NCBI GenBank assembly: GCA_903851655.1
Contig: CAINOV010000210.1
Coordinates: 1 to 33,198, forward strand
Reading direction: 5' to 3'
DNA length: 33,198 nucleotides
Source: an uncultured Caulobacterales bacterium
Lineage (GTDB): Bacteria; Pseudomonadota; Alphaproteobacteria; Caulobacterales; Caulobacteraceae
In this document: positions 7,472 to 15,995 of the stretch, one piece after another
Layout of the letters: each line of letters opens with the position of its first letter
Numbering within the stretch: position 1 is the stretch's first letter
Position numbers and translations under genes: made by a program
The notes under the pieces: model-generated
Database searches by the model: none
The model's input: only the letters and a program-made list of their open reading frames with translations
What the model was told of the DNA's origin: nothing

Positions 7472-8731
7472 ATGACGACGACGGATATGGACAGCGCCGA
7501 CGCAGCCCGGCCGGTGTTCGGCAACCTCGTCGTCTGGCTGCTGGCGGTGATGGTTCTCATCAACTATGTCGACCGCGGAACCCTGTCGACAGCGGGGCCG
7601 ATGATCCGCGACGAGCTGAAGCTCTCCAACAGCCAGTTGGGCGTCCTGCTATCGGCGTTCTACTGGACCTATGTCCCGGCGCATGCGGTGGTCGGCTGGC
7701 TGACCGAAAGGTTCAACGCCTACTGGGTTCTGGCTGTCGGTCTGGCCGTCTGGGCGACGGCCACCGCCCTGACCGGCCTGGCCCATGGCTTCGCCCTGCT
7801 GCTGGTCCTGCGGCTGCTGCTGGGCGTCGGCGAAAGCGCGGCCTTCCCCTGCAGCTCGAAACTGTTCGGGCAGCATCTGCCGGCGGGCGGGATGGGCTTC
7901 GCCAATGGCCTGTTCTCCATGGGTCTCGCCCTCGGACCGGCGTTCGGCGTCTTCTTCGGCGGCGAGATCATGGCGCAGCAGGGCTGGCGGATGACCTTCA
8001 TCCTGTTCGGCGGTCTGTCCCTGCTCTGGCTGGTTCCCTGGCTGATGGCCACGCGCCGGCTGTCCGGAGAGGCGTCGCGCGCCCGCCACGACCAGGACGA
8101 ACCGAGCTTTGCCGAGCTGCTGTCCAAGCCCGCCCTGTGGGGCACCATGGTGGGACACGGGTTCAATCTCTACGCCTTCTATTTCGTGATCTCCTGGCTG
8201 CCGACCTACCTCATCAAGGTCCAGGGGCTGAGCCTGCGCGAGATGGCGGTGACCGGCGGGGAGATCTATCTGGTCTACGCCGCGTCCAGTTTCGTCAGCG
8301 GCTGGTGCTCGGACCGGCTGATCGCGGCGGGCGTGAGCCTGACCTGGTCGCGCAAGCCCTTCCTGGTCGCAGCCCAGCTCATCGTCGCCGCCGCCATGGC
8401 CGCGGCCGCATTCGGCGGAGCGAAAGCCGCCGTGGCCAGCCTGTTCGTGGCGGGCGCGGCCTTCGGCATGTGGACGCCGAACCTGTACGCCGTCGCCCAG
8501 ACCCTCGCCGGCCCCCGCGCGTCCGGGAAGTGGGTCGGCCTGTCCAACGGCGTCGCCAACCTCTCCGGCGTGCTGGCGCCGCTGGCGACGGGGTTCCTCG
8601 TGGATGCGACGGGCGGCTTTCTCGCCGCCTTCGCCGCCGCCGGGGCCATGGCCCTGCTGGCGGCCGTCTGCGTCCTCGTTCTGATCTGGCGGGTGCGGGA
8701 GACCGCCTGGGCCCCGCGCGGGGCGAGCTGA
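7472..8731 (+). CDS. MFS transporter, anion:cation symporter-like
   Basis: This is a 419-residue major facilitator superfamily permease of the inner membrane with about twelve hydrophobic segments. It shows INYVDRGTLS in TM1, a GWLTERF loop between TM2 and TM3 at the MFS motif A position, and LLGVGESAAFP in TM4. These resemble the ACS (hexuronate, glucarate, phthalate) branch, so an organic anion is the likely substrate; the exact compound is not predictable. The ATG at 7472 is preferred to the GTG at 7430 because a purine-rich AAGGCGGGGG precedes it and the added 14 residues look like leader sequence. It stands alone, divergent from the receiver gene and convergent with cytochrome b561. Confidence 0.88.
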   Translation: MTTTDMDSADAARPVFGNLVVWLLAVMVLINYVDRGTLSTAGPMIRDELKLSNSQLGVLLSAFYWTYVPAHAVVGWLTERFNAYWVLAVGLAVWATATALTGLAHGFALLLVLRLLLGVGESAAFPCSSKLFGQHLPAGGMGFANGLFSMGLALGPAFGVFFGGEIMAQQGWRMTFILFGGLSLLWLVPWLMATRRLSGEASRARHDQDEPSFAELLSKPALWGTMVGHGFNLYAFYFVISWLPTYLIKVQGLSLREMAVTGGEIYLVYAASSFVSGWCSDRLIAAGVSLTWSRKPFLVAAQLIVAAAMAAAAFGGAKAAVASLFVAGAAFGMWTPNLYAVAQTLAGPRASGKWVGLSNGVANLSGVLAPLATGFLVDATGGFLAAFAAAGAMALLAAVCVLVLIWRVRETAWAPRGAS

Positions 8732-8808
8732 CCGTCCGCAGGTCCCACGGCGCGGCTGCGGCCGAACACACCGACGGCGGCGACCGGCCGGAGTCGACCG
8801 ACCAGAGT

Positions 8809-9405
8809 CTACGGCCACATCCGCGACAGCACCGGATGGCCGTCGAACTGGTGCTTCAGAGCGCCGGCCACGTGCAGAGCCAGATTGGCCAGCACCACCC
8901 AGATCAGAAGGTTCGTGTGAACGAGCTGCAGCAGACCGCGCAGGGGTCGCGGATTCGGGGCGCCCAGTTGCGCCATTCCCGGAAGCCGGGGCCAAGACAG
9001 TCCCCAGAACGAGATCGGCGCGCCCGCATGCATCGACACCATGGCCCAGCCCGTCAGCGGCAAGGCCAGCATCAGCAGGTAAAACAGGACATGGCCCGTT
9101 CCGGCCAGGGCCCGCTCCCACCCGGCGACGCCGGTCGGCAGCGCCGGCGGACGGTGGGTCAGGCGCCAGCCGATCCGGACGGCCACCAGGATCAGGACCG
9201 TCAGGCCGACGGAAATATGGACGCCCTCGATGGAGTCCTGGGCCGACGAATGGTCCGGGACCCATTCGTTCATCCACCAACCCAGCCCGATCTGCACGAG
9301 GATCAGCCCGGCCAGCGCCCAGTGCAGGGCCATGGCCACGCCGGTGTACCGGGCGCCGGCCTGACCGGCGGGCGCGGGCGCCGTTGGTGCTTCAGATGAG
9401 GTCAT
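8809..9405 (-). CDS. Cytochrome b561 family protein
   Basis: This is a 198-residue membrane b-type cytochrome (CybB/YceJ-like). It has four transmembrane helices and His residues at about 28 (MALHWAL), 63 (GVHISVG), 105 (GHVLFYL), 163 (LVHTNLL) and 178 (LALHVAG), matching the diheme ligand positions of the family. It probably passes electrons from the quinone pool in the inner membrane; the partner is not evident. An ATG at 9405 is used. The track's GTG at 9435 adds ten residues with no better ribosome-binding site, so the start is uncertain. It converges with the MFS transporter. Confidence 0.88.
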   Translation of the reverse strand: MTSSEAPTAPAPAGQAGARYTGVAMALHWALAGLILVQIGLGWWMNEWVPDHSSAQDSIEGVHISVGLTVLILVAVRIGWRLTHRPPALPTGVAGWERALAGTGHVLFYLLMLALPLTGWAMVSMHAGAPISFWGLSWPRLPGMAQLGAPNPRPLRGLLQLVHTNLLIWVVLANLALHVAGALKHQFDGHPVLSRMWP

Positions 9406-9502
9406 CGCGAAGGTCCATGGATCGGGCAGGATCACCCGTCGCTAGAGTGGTCAAGGGCGGACGCGCCGTCCAAGGCAGTACGCGCCCCGGTCGCCAGGAT
9501 CG

Positions 9503-9649
9503 CTAGATCCGGCGTCCCTGGAGGACGCGGACGACGATGACAATGATGGCGAGAACGAGCAACACATGGATCAGGCCGCCCATCGTGTAGGACGAGACCA
9601 GTCCAAGGAGCCACAGGACGACCAGGATGATGGCGATGGTGTAAAGCAC
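9503..9649 (-). CDS. Lmo0937-type small membrane protein (48 aa)
   Basis: This 48-residue protein has two short transmembrane segments: LYTIAIILVVLWLLGL, then a SSYTMGG turn, then a very hydrophobic helix ending VVRVLQGRRI. The pattern is that of the Lmo0937 family of tiny membrane proteins, which are widespread and of unknown function. The start is GTG at 9649, six bases after AGGAG, and gives the normal family length. The track's longer start at 9694 adds residues not found in the family. It lies between cytochrome b561 and the spermidine-synthase-like gene, all on the minus strand. Confidence 0.85.
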   Translation of the reverse strand: MLYTIAIILVVLWLLGLVSSYTMGGLIHVLLVLAIIVIVVRVLQGRRI

Positions 9650-9807
9650 TGTCAGCTCCTGTGGGAGGGGACGTCCCTCCGGCAATGGCCGCAAATCCGG
9701 CCAGCCCCATCGTCACGGCGGCGCCCCGGTCCGACCAGACTCGGAAAACACTCACCGCCGCAGGTCTTGCGCGCCGACCCGCTCGAAGCGGCCGTCCAGG
9801 CGCCGCG

Positions 9808-10485
9808 CTAGCCGACCCGGGTCGCCAGCCACACCACATGGCGCGGGCCCGTATTGCGACCATTGGCGCGCACGCGGTGGTCTTCCACCCGGAAGCCGGC
9901 GGCGCGCAGGCGCTGGGTGAACACCGGCTCCGGCGCGGCCGACCACACCGCGAGCACGCCCGTCGCCGTCAGCGCAGCATGGGCCTCGCGCAGGCCGTAG
10001 TGGTCGTACAGGTCGTCATTGGCCGAGCGCATCAACCCGGCGGGCCCATTGTCGACGTCCAGCAGGATCGCGTCATAGCGCCCGGCGGCGCCTTCGATCA
10101 GATCGCCTACATCACCCACATGGATCGTCACCCGCGGGTCCGACAGGCTGTTCCCATGGATCTCCGCCAGCGGACCGCGGGCCCAGGCGACCACCTCCGG
10201 CACCAGTTCAGCCACGGTGATGCGGGCCTGAGGGCCGAACCGGGCCAGGGCTGCGCGCAGGGTGAAGCCCATGCCCAGGCCGCCGATCAGGATCTGCGGC
10301 CGCGCCCGACCCTGCAGGCGCTCGGCCGCCAGAAACGCCAGGGCTTCCTCGGATCCGCTGAGCCGGGTCCCCATCAGTTCATCGGCCCCGGCGAAGATCG
10401 CGAACTCACTTCCGCGCTGCATCAGACGCAGCGCGCCACTCCCGCCCGGGACGTCGGCCACGCCCAGTTGCACCCAACGGATCAT
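9808..10485 (-). CDS. Spermidine synthase-like (SpeE-fold) methyltransferase-family protein
   Basis: This is a 225-residue class I methyltransferase-fold protein related to spermidine synthase. GGLGMGFTLR (68-77) is the nucleotide-binding loop, VAELVPEVV (91-99) holds the acidic residue after strand 2, and GDVGDLI and LLDVDNGP follow as in SpeE relatives. It is shorter than true SpeE (about 280 residues) and lacks part of the N-terminal beta domain, so polyamine synthesis is not certain. The start is ATG at 10485, where MIRWVQLG fits the family start. The track extends it to 615 residues, antisense through the sugar transferase, which is not credible. Confidence 0.82.
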   Translation of the reverse strand: MIRWVQLGVADVPGGSGALRLMQRGSEFAIFAGADELMGTRLSGSEEALAFLAAERLQGRARPQILIGGLGMGFTLRAALARFGPQARITVAELVPEVVAWARGPLAEIHGNSLSDPRVTIHVGDVGDLIEGAAGRYDAILLDVDNGPAGLMRSANDDLYDHYGLREAHAALTATGVLAVWSAAPEPVFTQRLRAAGFRVEDHRVRANGRNTGPRHVVWLATRVG

Positions 10486-10908
10486 CTCGTCCCAACTTCG
10501 CCATTCCGCCTGGTCGACCCGCGGCGGGTGGGGTCCTGTAACCCACAATGCGCGCGGGTCGAAGCCCCGGGGGACCGCGGCGCGCGCAAAGAGCGCCGTC
10601 GCAGGACGGCACATCGGGCGAAGGTGCAGACGGCGCCCGGACGGCGCGGTATGCCGGACGCGCATGGTTCTGACGGCGGAAACGATTTCGGTGGCGACCT
10701 GGATGCTTCTGGCTGACGCCGCGGCGATCGTCTCGGCGGCGGATGTGCCGAATACCGTTCCCTCGACGTTCGAATACGAGCCCTGAACCTCGCCGGAAGG
10801 CCGTTTCAGCCGTCGATCGCCGAGACGTGGGTAGAAACCGAACCTGTCACGGCGCGGCCTCTCGCGTGCATATGGCCCCCTGTCCAGGGTGATCGGTCGG
10901 AACAGAGT
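10486..10908. other. Divergent intergenic region, no confident gene
   Basis: These 423 bases separate the spermidine-synthase-like gene (minus) and the sugar transferase (plus). A 40-codon plus-strand ORF (10664-10786) lacks a ribosome-binding site and a recognisable product. The region presumably holds promoters for both flanking genes, but I see no convincing -35/-10 pair. Confidence 0.5.
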
Positions 10909-11619
10909 ATGTATCAAAACCCTCTCTCGGCCGCTGCTGGAACAGCCCCGCTCGCCGGTCCGGACGCTCGGCCGACGGGCCCTTGGATCGAACGCGTGCT
11001 GGCCTATGTGGCGGACGTCGTGGCCGACATGTTGATCCAGTTCCTGTTGGTGTTCGTTGTCCTGTTCCTGTCGCCCCTGCTGCTTTTCATTGCGCTGGCC
11101 ATCAAGGCGGACAGCGCCGGACCGGTGCTGTTTCGCCAGACACGTGTCGGGCTGAATGGCGAGACGTTCCAGTGTTACAAGTTCCGGACCATGCGGCAGG
11201 ACGCCCGCGAGGCCCTGGAGCGATTGCTCGAGGAGCGCCCCGAGTGCCGGCTGGAGTGGGAACGCACCCGCAAACTGCGGCGGGACCCCCGCATCACCCG
11301 CATCGGGGGCTTTCTCCGGAAGTCGAGCCTGGACGAACTCCCCCAGATCCTCAACGTCCTGACGCGGACCATGAACCTGGTGGGCCCCCGTCCCATCGTC
11401 CCGGAAGAGGCTCGGCTCTATGGCCGGAGCCTTCGCCACTATTGTTCGGTCCGCCCCGGGATCACCGGCCCCTGGCAGGTCAGCGGTCGGAGCAACACCA
11501 GCTTCGCCCGTCGCGTCGCGCACGATCGCCACTATGCGCAGAATCGCTCCTTCCGGTTGGACTGCCAAATCCTGGTCTGCACTCTGCCGGCCGTGTGTCT
11601 GGGCCGCGGCGCCTGCTGA
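10909..11619 (+). CDS. Bacterial sugar transferase (polyprenyl-phosphate phosphoglycosyl transferase)
   Basis: This is a 236-residue monotopic phosphoglycosyl transferase. It moves a sugar-1-phosphate from a UDP-sugar to undecaprenyl phosphate, the first membrane step of polysaccharide assembly. One hydrophobic segment (about 38-66) is followed by GPVLFRQTRVG, KFRTM (91-95), the Asp-Glu pair D142/E143 in SLDELPQ, VGPRP (158-162) and RPGITGPWQVSGR (182-194). It belongs to the short ExoY/PssY type rather than the long WbaP type. The sugar cannot be predicted. No other polysaccharide genes lie nearby, so it is an isolated initiating enzyme, as is common in Caulobacterales. The ribosome-binding site is weak. 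Confidence 0.9.
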   Translation: MYQNPLSAAAGTAPLAGPDARPTGPWIERVLAYVADVVADMLIQFLLVFVVLFLSPLLLFIALAIKADSAGPVLFRQTRVGLNGETFQCYKFRTMRQDAREALERLLEERPECRLEWERTRKLRRDPRITRIGGFLRKSSLDELPQILNVLTRTMNLVGPRPIVPEEARLYGRSLRHYCSVRPGITGPWQVSGRSNTSFARRVAHDRHYAQNRSFRLDCQILVCTLPAVCLGRGAC

Positions 11620-11637
11620 CCGTGATCCGCCGCCGTT

Positions 11638-11651
11638 CCCCCGCGCGGGGG
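11638..11651. terminator. GC-rich hairpin between convergent genes
   Basis: CCCCC-GCGC-GGGGG lies between the stop of the sugar transferase and that of the convergent response regulator. It could fold on either transcript. No T-tract is present. Confidence 0.4.
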
Positions 11652-11659
11652 GCAAGGGG

Positions 11660-12043
11660 TCACGCCGTCATGCTGCTCAGCGCATTCGTGACAGCGGCCT
11701 TGAGCACATGGTCGGCCACGGGCTTGATCAACACGGCGACCGGGTGATCGAGGGCGATCCGCGCCAGGGTCTGGGGTTCCTGGGAGCCGGTGATGAAGAT
11801 CATCTTGGACCCGACCGACGCATGGATGGCCAGGGCCGCATCCACCCCATCCTTCTCGCCGCGCAGCCGCACGTCCATCAGCACGATGGCGGGCCGATGC
11901 TGTTCCGCCAGCGCAAGCGCCTCCTCCGCCGTCGCCGCGGTGCCGCAGACCTCCAGCCCCAGCATCTGCATGTGCACGCACCAGAGTTCGGCGATGATCG
12001 CATGGTCGTCAACGACAAGAACGGACCGGTTCAGCGCAGTCAT
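11660..12043 (-). CDS. Single-domain response regulator
   Basis: This is a 127-residue stand-alone CheY-like receiver with no output domain. The key residues are all present: D12/D13, phospho-acceptor D57 in IVLMDVRL, T85 in IFITG and K107 in LIKPV. Its ATG follows GGAG and overlaps the kinase stop codon by four bases (ATGA), so it is translationally coupled and is the likely partner of that kinase. Single receivers paired with HisKA_2/HWE kinases in Caulobacterales (for example LovR) often act as phosphate sinks or modulators of stress signalling. That role here is inferred. Confidence 0.92.
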   Translation of the reverse strand: MTALNRSVLVVDDHAIIAELWCVHMQMLGLEVCGTAATAEEALALAEQHRPAIVLMDVRLRGEKDGVDAALAIHASVGSKMIFITGSQEPQTLARIALDHPVAVLIKPVADHVLKAAVTNALSSMTA

Positions 12044-13053
12044 GCGAGCTCCGCAAAGGGGATGATGATGTCCGTCGTCACGCCCCGGTCGGAGCGGACG
12101 GCCATTTGCCCGCCGAGCTGAGCGACGAGCTTTCTGACAATGCTGGATCCGGTCCCCAGCGTCATGGGCGTCTGGGCGTCACCGGCATGGCCTGTTCCGT
12201 TGTCCGCCACGGTCAGCAACAGCCGGTTGTCGGCGTCGACCCGAAGCGCCACGCGGATCTGGCCGGATCGCCCGTCGGGGAAGGCGTGCTTCAGCGCATT
12301 CGTGACCAGCTCGGTGACAAGCAGTCCCAGGGGCACTGCGGTATCCAGGCCGACCTCGAGCGGACAGGCGTCGATCTTCAACGCGATCCGGTCATCCGAG
12401 GCGCCGCCCATGATGTTGGCCGAAAGCTCGGTGAGGAACGGGCCGGCGTCGAACGTCTTCAGATCCGGCGAGCCCATCAGCTGCTGATGGACGAGGCCGA
12501 GGGCGAACACCCGCGATCGCAGGTCCATCAGCACGTCCCGCGCCGCCGGATCCGTGACCTTGACGGCGCTCATCAGCAACAGCCCGTCGACCATCTGAAG
12601 ATTGTTCTTCACCCGGTGATAGACTTCGCTGAGCAACAGATTGCGCTGCGCGAGGGCCTCAGTCCGCTCGGCGACGAGTTGCTCGAGCGCCGCCTTCGCC
12701 TGGGTCAGTTCGGCCTGCGCGCGATGGCGGGCGCTGATGTCCTGAAGGATCTTGCTGGCGCCCACGATTGCGCCGTCCGCGTCCCGGATCGGCGAGATGG
12801 TGACCGACACCGGAAAGTCCGATCCGTCCTTTCGCCGCCTCACGGTCTCGAAGTGATCCACCGTGTCGCCCTGGCGGATGCGCTGGACGATCATGTCCTC
12901 CTCGCCCACCCGATCGGGGGGGAAGAGCATCTGCACCGGCTTCCCGACCACCTCGTCCGGCGCATAGCCAAAGATCTTCTGCGCCCCGCGGTTCCAGCTT
13001 CGGATGGCGCCCGAAAGATCCTTGCCGATGATGGCGTCGTCGGACGAGTCCAC
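12040..13053 (-). CDS. PAS-HisKA_2 sensor histidine kinase
   Basis: This is a soluble histidine kinase. A PAS domain (about 1-110, SSDDAIIGKDLSG to KILQDISARHR) leads through a coiled coil (111-138) to a HisKA_2 domain with phospho-acceptor H146 in SEVYHRVKNNLQM. The ATPase domain has N252 in ELVTNALKHAF and the VADNGTG loop. The given start is a GTG at 13053, which cuts into the first helix of the PAS domain. The frame stays open upstream to a TGA at 13161, and LDAAYLAAI just before looks like genuine PAS sequence. No ATG, GTG or TTG lies there; an ATC at 13113, six bases after GGAGGA, is the best-placed candidate. It is coupled to the downstream receiver by ATGA overlap. Confidence 0.88.
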   Translation of the reverse strand: MDSSDDAIIGKDLSGAIRSWNRGAQKIFGYAPDEVVGKPVQMLFPPDRVGEEDMIVQRIRQGDTVDHFETVRRRKDGSDFPVSVTISPIRDADGAIVGASKILQDISARHRAQAELTQAKAALEQLVAERTEALAQRNLLLSEVYHRVKNNLQMVDGLLLMSAVKVTDPAARDVLMDLRSRVFALGLVHQQLMGSPDLKTFDAGPFLTELSANIMGGASDDRIALKIDACPLEVGLDTAVPLGLLVTELVTNALKHAFPDGRSGQIRVALRVDADNRLLLTVADNGTGHAGDAQTPMTLGTGSSIVRKLVAQLGGQMAVRSDRGVTTDIIIPFAELA

Positions 13054-13293
13054 GATCGCGGCCAGATAGGCCGCGTCCAGGGGGCTGTCGCCGGTTTTGG
13101 GCTCGAACGCGATGTCGGATCCTCCGCGAACGCAATGGGCGACAATCGCCTCCCGGTGTCAAATCATTCCGCGCAGGGGGAGGCCGGGCCCATGACCGGT
13201 GATCGTCTGCGCCGGCCGGCTCAGGCGGCGGAATGAGCCCTGGCGGTCGCCCCGGCGGCGGTCACGCCGCCCAGGGGCGCAGGGAGGTCCGGA

Positions 13294-13929
13294 TCAGCGG
13301 CCGTCGTCACGGACATATCGGCCCACATAGCCGTCCCGGCGGACCATGACGAAACCGTCGCCGTAGCGCACCCAGCGATAGCCCCGACGCGGCGCGTCGA
13401 GATTGTGGTCGCGGTAGTCGAGGACCTGGTACCGCTCATCCAACGCATAGCCGTCGGGCAGCTGATCTCCCCGCTGCCAGCGGTGGTCCCAGTCAGCCCC
13501 GCGGCCGCCCCACTCCCGGTCGAAGGTCGCCCGGTCCCAGTCATGGCGGCGGCCGTCCGGATGGTTCCAGTCGCGGCGGTCGCCATCCTGGGGCCGGGTC
13601 TGGTCCGCGGGGCCATAGGCCCCGGGCGCCGCCTGGTCCGACCGGACGCCGTCGTCATAGGCCTCATAGCCGTCTGGGCACGGATGGCCGGACGAGGCCG
13701 CGAGCTGGTTGCCGATCACCGCGCCGCCCACGGCGCCGATCACGGTTCCCCCCGCCCGACCGCCGCCGCGGGACACGGCGTTGCCGAGCAGTCCGCCGGC
13801 GATGGCGCCCACCACCGTGCCGGTGACCTGCTGGTCATGCTGCGCCTGCCGGCAGCGGGTCGAGGCGTTGGCGGCCACGGGCGCAAGCGCGGTCACGAGC
13901 AGGACCGTCGAAAGAAGGGATTTCAGCAT
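13294..13929 (-). CDS. Exported glycine-zipper / RcnB-like protein
   Basis: This is a 211-residue exported protein. The signal peptide spans residues 1-22 (cut near ANA-S). A glycine-zipper 2TM region (about 36-76, GAIAGGLLGNAVSRGGG and GAVGGAVIGNQ) of the outer-membrane 17-kDa antigen type follows. Then comes an Asp/Arg/Trp-rich hydrophilic linker and a C-terminal RcnB-like domain (about 140-205) with DYRDHNLDAPRRGYRWVRYGDGFVMV. RcnB in E. coli is a periplasmic protein linked to nickel and cobalt homeostasis; here the name is only by domain. Such fusions are frequent in Caulobacterales. The ATG at 13929 follows AGGA; the track's longer start is not needed. Confidence 0.85.
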   Translation of the reverse strand: MLKSLLSTVLLVTALAPVAANASTRCRQAQHDQQVTGTVVGAIAGGLLGNAVSRGGGRAGGTVIGAVGGAVIGNQLAASSGHPCPDGYEAYDDGVRSDQAAPGAYGPADQTRPQDGDRRDWNHPDGRRHDWDRATFDREWGGRGADWDHRWQRGDQLPDGYALDERYQVLDYRDHNLDAPRRGYRWVRYGDGFVMVRRDGYVGRYVRDDGR

Positions 13930-14099
13930 GTGATTTTCCTGGAGACGGACCGCCAAATGTGTGTCGAGAACACCCCGAACCGCAGTCTGCGCCTAGCCGA
14001 TCCGGACTTGCCCCCGAACGCCCCTGCCCCGCAAACCTCGGAAACTACTCAAGGCGCGGCGGGCTGCGGACCGATCGGCTTCGCGCCGAATGCGCACGG

Positions 14100-15047
14100 T
14101 CAGTCCCGCGCCGCCTCATCGGCCACGGTTGAGCGCAGCGCGTCGTCGAGCGACGTTGGCTCGCTCCAGCCATGGACCGTTCGGAACCTGCGACTGTCCA
14201 CCTGCAGGGCGTAGCGAAGATCGAGGGCGGCGATCGGGCTGTCCGCCGCCGCCCGTTCGCCAATCGTCTGGCCACGCCAATCGAGCACCCTGGCGAAGCG
14301 GTCGATCCAACCCTGGTGATCCGGAATCTCCCCGGATCCGAGGTTGAAGACGGACTCGCGGGCGGGCTGATGCGGCGCCGTGGCCGCCGTCGCCAGAGCG
14401 TCGGCAATATCCGCCACAAAGCCGTAGGTCGTTCGCCACGTCGCCCAGCTCGGATCCACGCGCAGCATCCTCCGACGCTCCAGCATCGGTCGCAGCAGCC
14501 ATTGAAAACGGCGCTGCCGGTCGCCAGGCCCGAACACCATCGGCAGACGCAGGACCATGCCGCCCAGGTCCGGACGCGCCAGCAACGCCTGCTCCAGGGG
14601 GATCTTGTCGTAATCGTCCATCCACGCGTCCTCCGCGTCGACGGATCGCCGGGGATCGGACCGGTACGGATACCGCGTCACGCGCAGCGGCGAGTCCTCG
14701 TCCAGCAGACCGTCGATGGGCGGCGGCGACGCCTTCCGCTGAAGCCCTTCGTAGTTTCGATAGACGTCGCACGAACTTGCCATGACCCAGCGTTCGACCT
14801 CGCCGTCCAGCGCGCTCCACAGCGGTTCGGTGTCGGCGATCGTCAGGGCCAGAAGGTCGATCACCCTTGTCACGCGCCTCTCGCGCACCAGGGCTTTCAA
14901 TCGCGAGACATCGCGCCGGTCGAGGGCGACGCCGCCGGGACCGCCGCCCCGACGGCTGACGGACACCGCCGCGAGGCCGCGCGCGCCCACGGCCCGCACC
15001 ACATGCGGACCCATGAACCCCGTTGCGCCCAGAACCAGGACCGTCAT
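14100..15047 (-). CDS. NAD-dependent epimerase/dehydratase family protein (extended SDR)
   Basis: This is a 315-residue extended short-chain dehydrogenase-like protein. The N-terminal Rossmann motif GATGFMG (7-13) binds NAD(P). VMASSCDVYRNYEG matches the Ser-containing strand. The catalytic Tyr/Lys appears as DYDKIPLEQALL, where Lys is two residues after Tyr, not the usual four; the same arrangement occurs in a sub-family of SDR-like proteins, so catalysis is uncertain. VLRLPMVFGPGD and a C-terminal substrate domain follow. The substrate is unknown, probably a nucleotide sugar. An ATG at 15047 places the Rossmann motif at the N-terminus; an ATG at 15077 is an alternative. No strong ribosome-binding site is seen. 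Confidence 0.8.
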   Translation of the reverse strand: MTVLVLGATGFMGPHVVRAVGARGLAAVSVSRRGGGPGGVALDRRDVSRLKALVRERRVTRVIDLLALTIADTEPLWSALDGEVERWVMASSCDVYRNYEGLQRKASPPPIDGLLDEDSPLRVTRYPYRSDPRRSVDAEDAWMDDYDKIPLEQALLARPDLGGMVLRLPMVFGPGDRQRRFQWLLRPMLERRRMLRVDPSWATWRTTYGFVADIADALATAATAPHQPARESVFNLGSGEIPDHQGWIDRFARVLDWRGQTIGERAAADSPIAALDLRYALQVDSRRFRTVHGWSEPTSLDDALRSTVADEAARD

Positions 15048-15165
15048 GTCCGAAAGCGTGTCAGAGCCGCTGGCCATGTCAACCGACGATCCCCGACCGT
15101 CACCCGCTTTGGCGCCGGGGGCGCACCTGATAAGGCCGGTGAAGCTACGCCGCGCGGGGGAGTCC

Positions 15166-15369
15166 ATGGATATTCACAAGCCCAAGCCGGTGCACAGTTG
15201 GCGCGAGTTCGCCTCCGAAATCGCCGTGATCACACAGAGGCGGCCCGACTGGCGGCCCTGGTCCGTCGGGCCCGGCGCCGCCTTGGTCGGGCGTGGGACC
15301 GGCAAACGCGGGTCCAGCGCGATGATCGAGCTTCTGGGCGCCGGGATCGCGGCGGCCGTCAGCCTCTGA
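15166..15369 (+). pseudogene. Truncated MDIHKP-type protein fragment
   Basis: The first 22 residues, opening MDIHKPKPVHSWREF, match (from memory) the highly conserved start of a family of longer alphaproteobacterial proteins that continue into a membrane helix. Here the similarity stops after SEIAVI, and the rest is Arg/Trp/Gly-rich sequence without a helix, running to a TGA at 15367. GGGGGAG precedes the ATG. I read it as the 5' relic of a gene whose remainder was deleted. It may still be translated as a 67-residue peptide. Confidence 0.5.
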
Positions 15370-15946
15370 GCCCCGGCTCACACAGCGGCGCAGACAGCGT
15401 CGCGGCCCACGGCGCAAGCCGACGCCGCCACCCGGGACACGACCTATATCGGCGCGGACGGTACGGCCTACATGACCCGGATCGTGCCGGTTCCCGGGAC
15501 GGTGGCCCGGCGGCGCAGGCGCGGATCGGCCGGCGGCCCTGGGGATCTTTTCCGGGTTCGGCGATTTCTCGCAGCAGGGAGACAGCCAGTCGTTCTTCAC
15601 CACCGCCGGGCTCGGCGGCCCGCTGGCGCCCTCCTCGGGGCTGATGCCCGCTCAGCGCGCCTATATCGGCGCGACGCGTCCCGACGACCCGGTCCTGTCG
15701 CCGATGAAAGGCGATCTGACCGGCTTGCCGCCGACCCTGTTCCTGACCAGCGCCCGCGATCTGTTCCTCAGCGGCGCCAGTCTGTTCCATCGCGCCATGT
15801 TGCGCGCCGGCGACCAGCCCGAACTGGTCGTGTTCGAGGGCTTGAACCACGCATTCTGGACCAATCCGACCCTGCCGGAATCCGACGAGGCCTATCGCAT
15901 CGCCGCGAAATTCTTCGAACGTCACCTCTCCGGTCCGGACCGATAG
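15322..15946 (+). pseudogene. Decayed esterase (alpha/beta hydrolase fold-3) lacking its catalytic middle
   Basis: Pieces of one esterase lie in order but in different frames. A signal-like MIELLGAGIAAAVSL starts at 15322 and meets a TGA at 15367. In the same frame after the stop comes TTYIGADGTAYMTRIVPVPGTV. A one-base loss near 15505 then shifts to SPAAQARIG-like sequence. From 15536 a third frame encodes ALGIFSGFGDFSQQGD and runs to 15946, with GLPPTLFLTSARDLFLSG (acid residue region) and VFEGLNHAFW (catalytic His region). The central part with the HGGG oxyanion motif and the GxSxG nucleophile is absent, so no active enzyme can be made. The track shows only the last 100 codons (15644-15946) as an ORF. 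Confidence 0.75.
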
Positions 15947-15995
15947 CCGCCGCCGGAAGCCCCCCGGTTCGCACAAGGCGGCCGAGCCGATCCGT

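Noticed and set aside
10664-10786. 40-codon plus-strand ORF before the sugar transferase
   Set aside because: No ribosome-binding site, no recognisable product, and it lies in a region likely to be regulatory.
9808-11655. 615-residue minus-strand ORF
   Set aside because: Only the last 225 codons match a protein family; the N-terminal part is antisense to the sugar transferase and has no family features.
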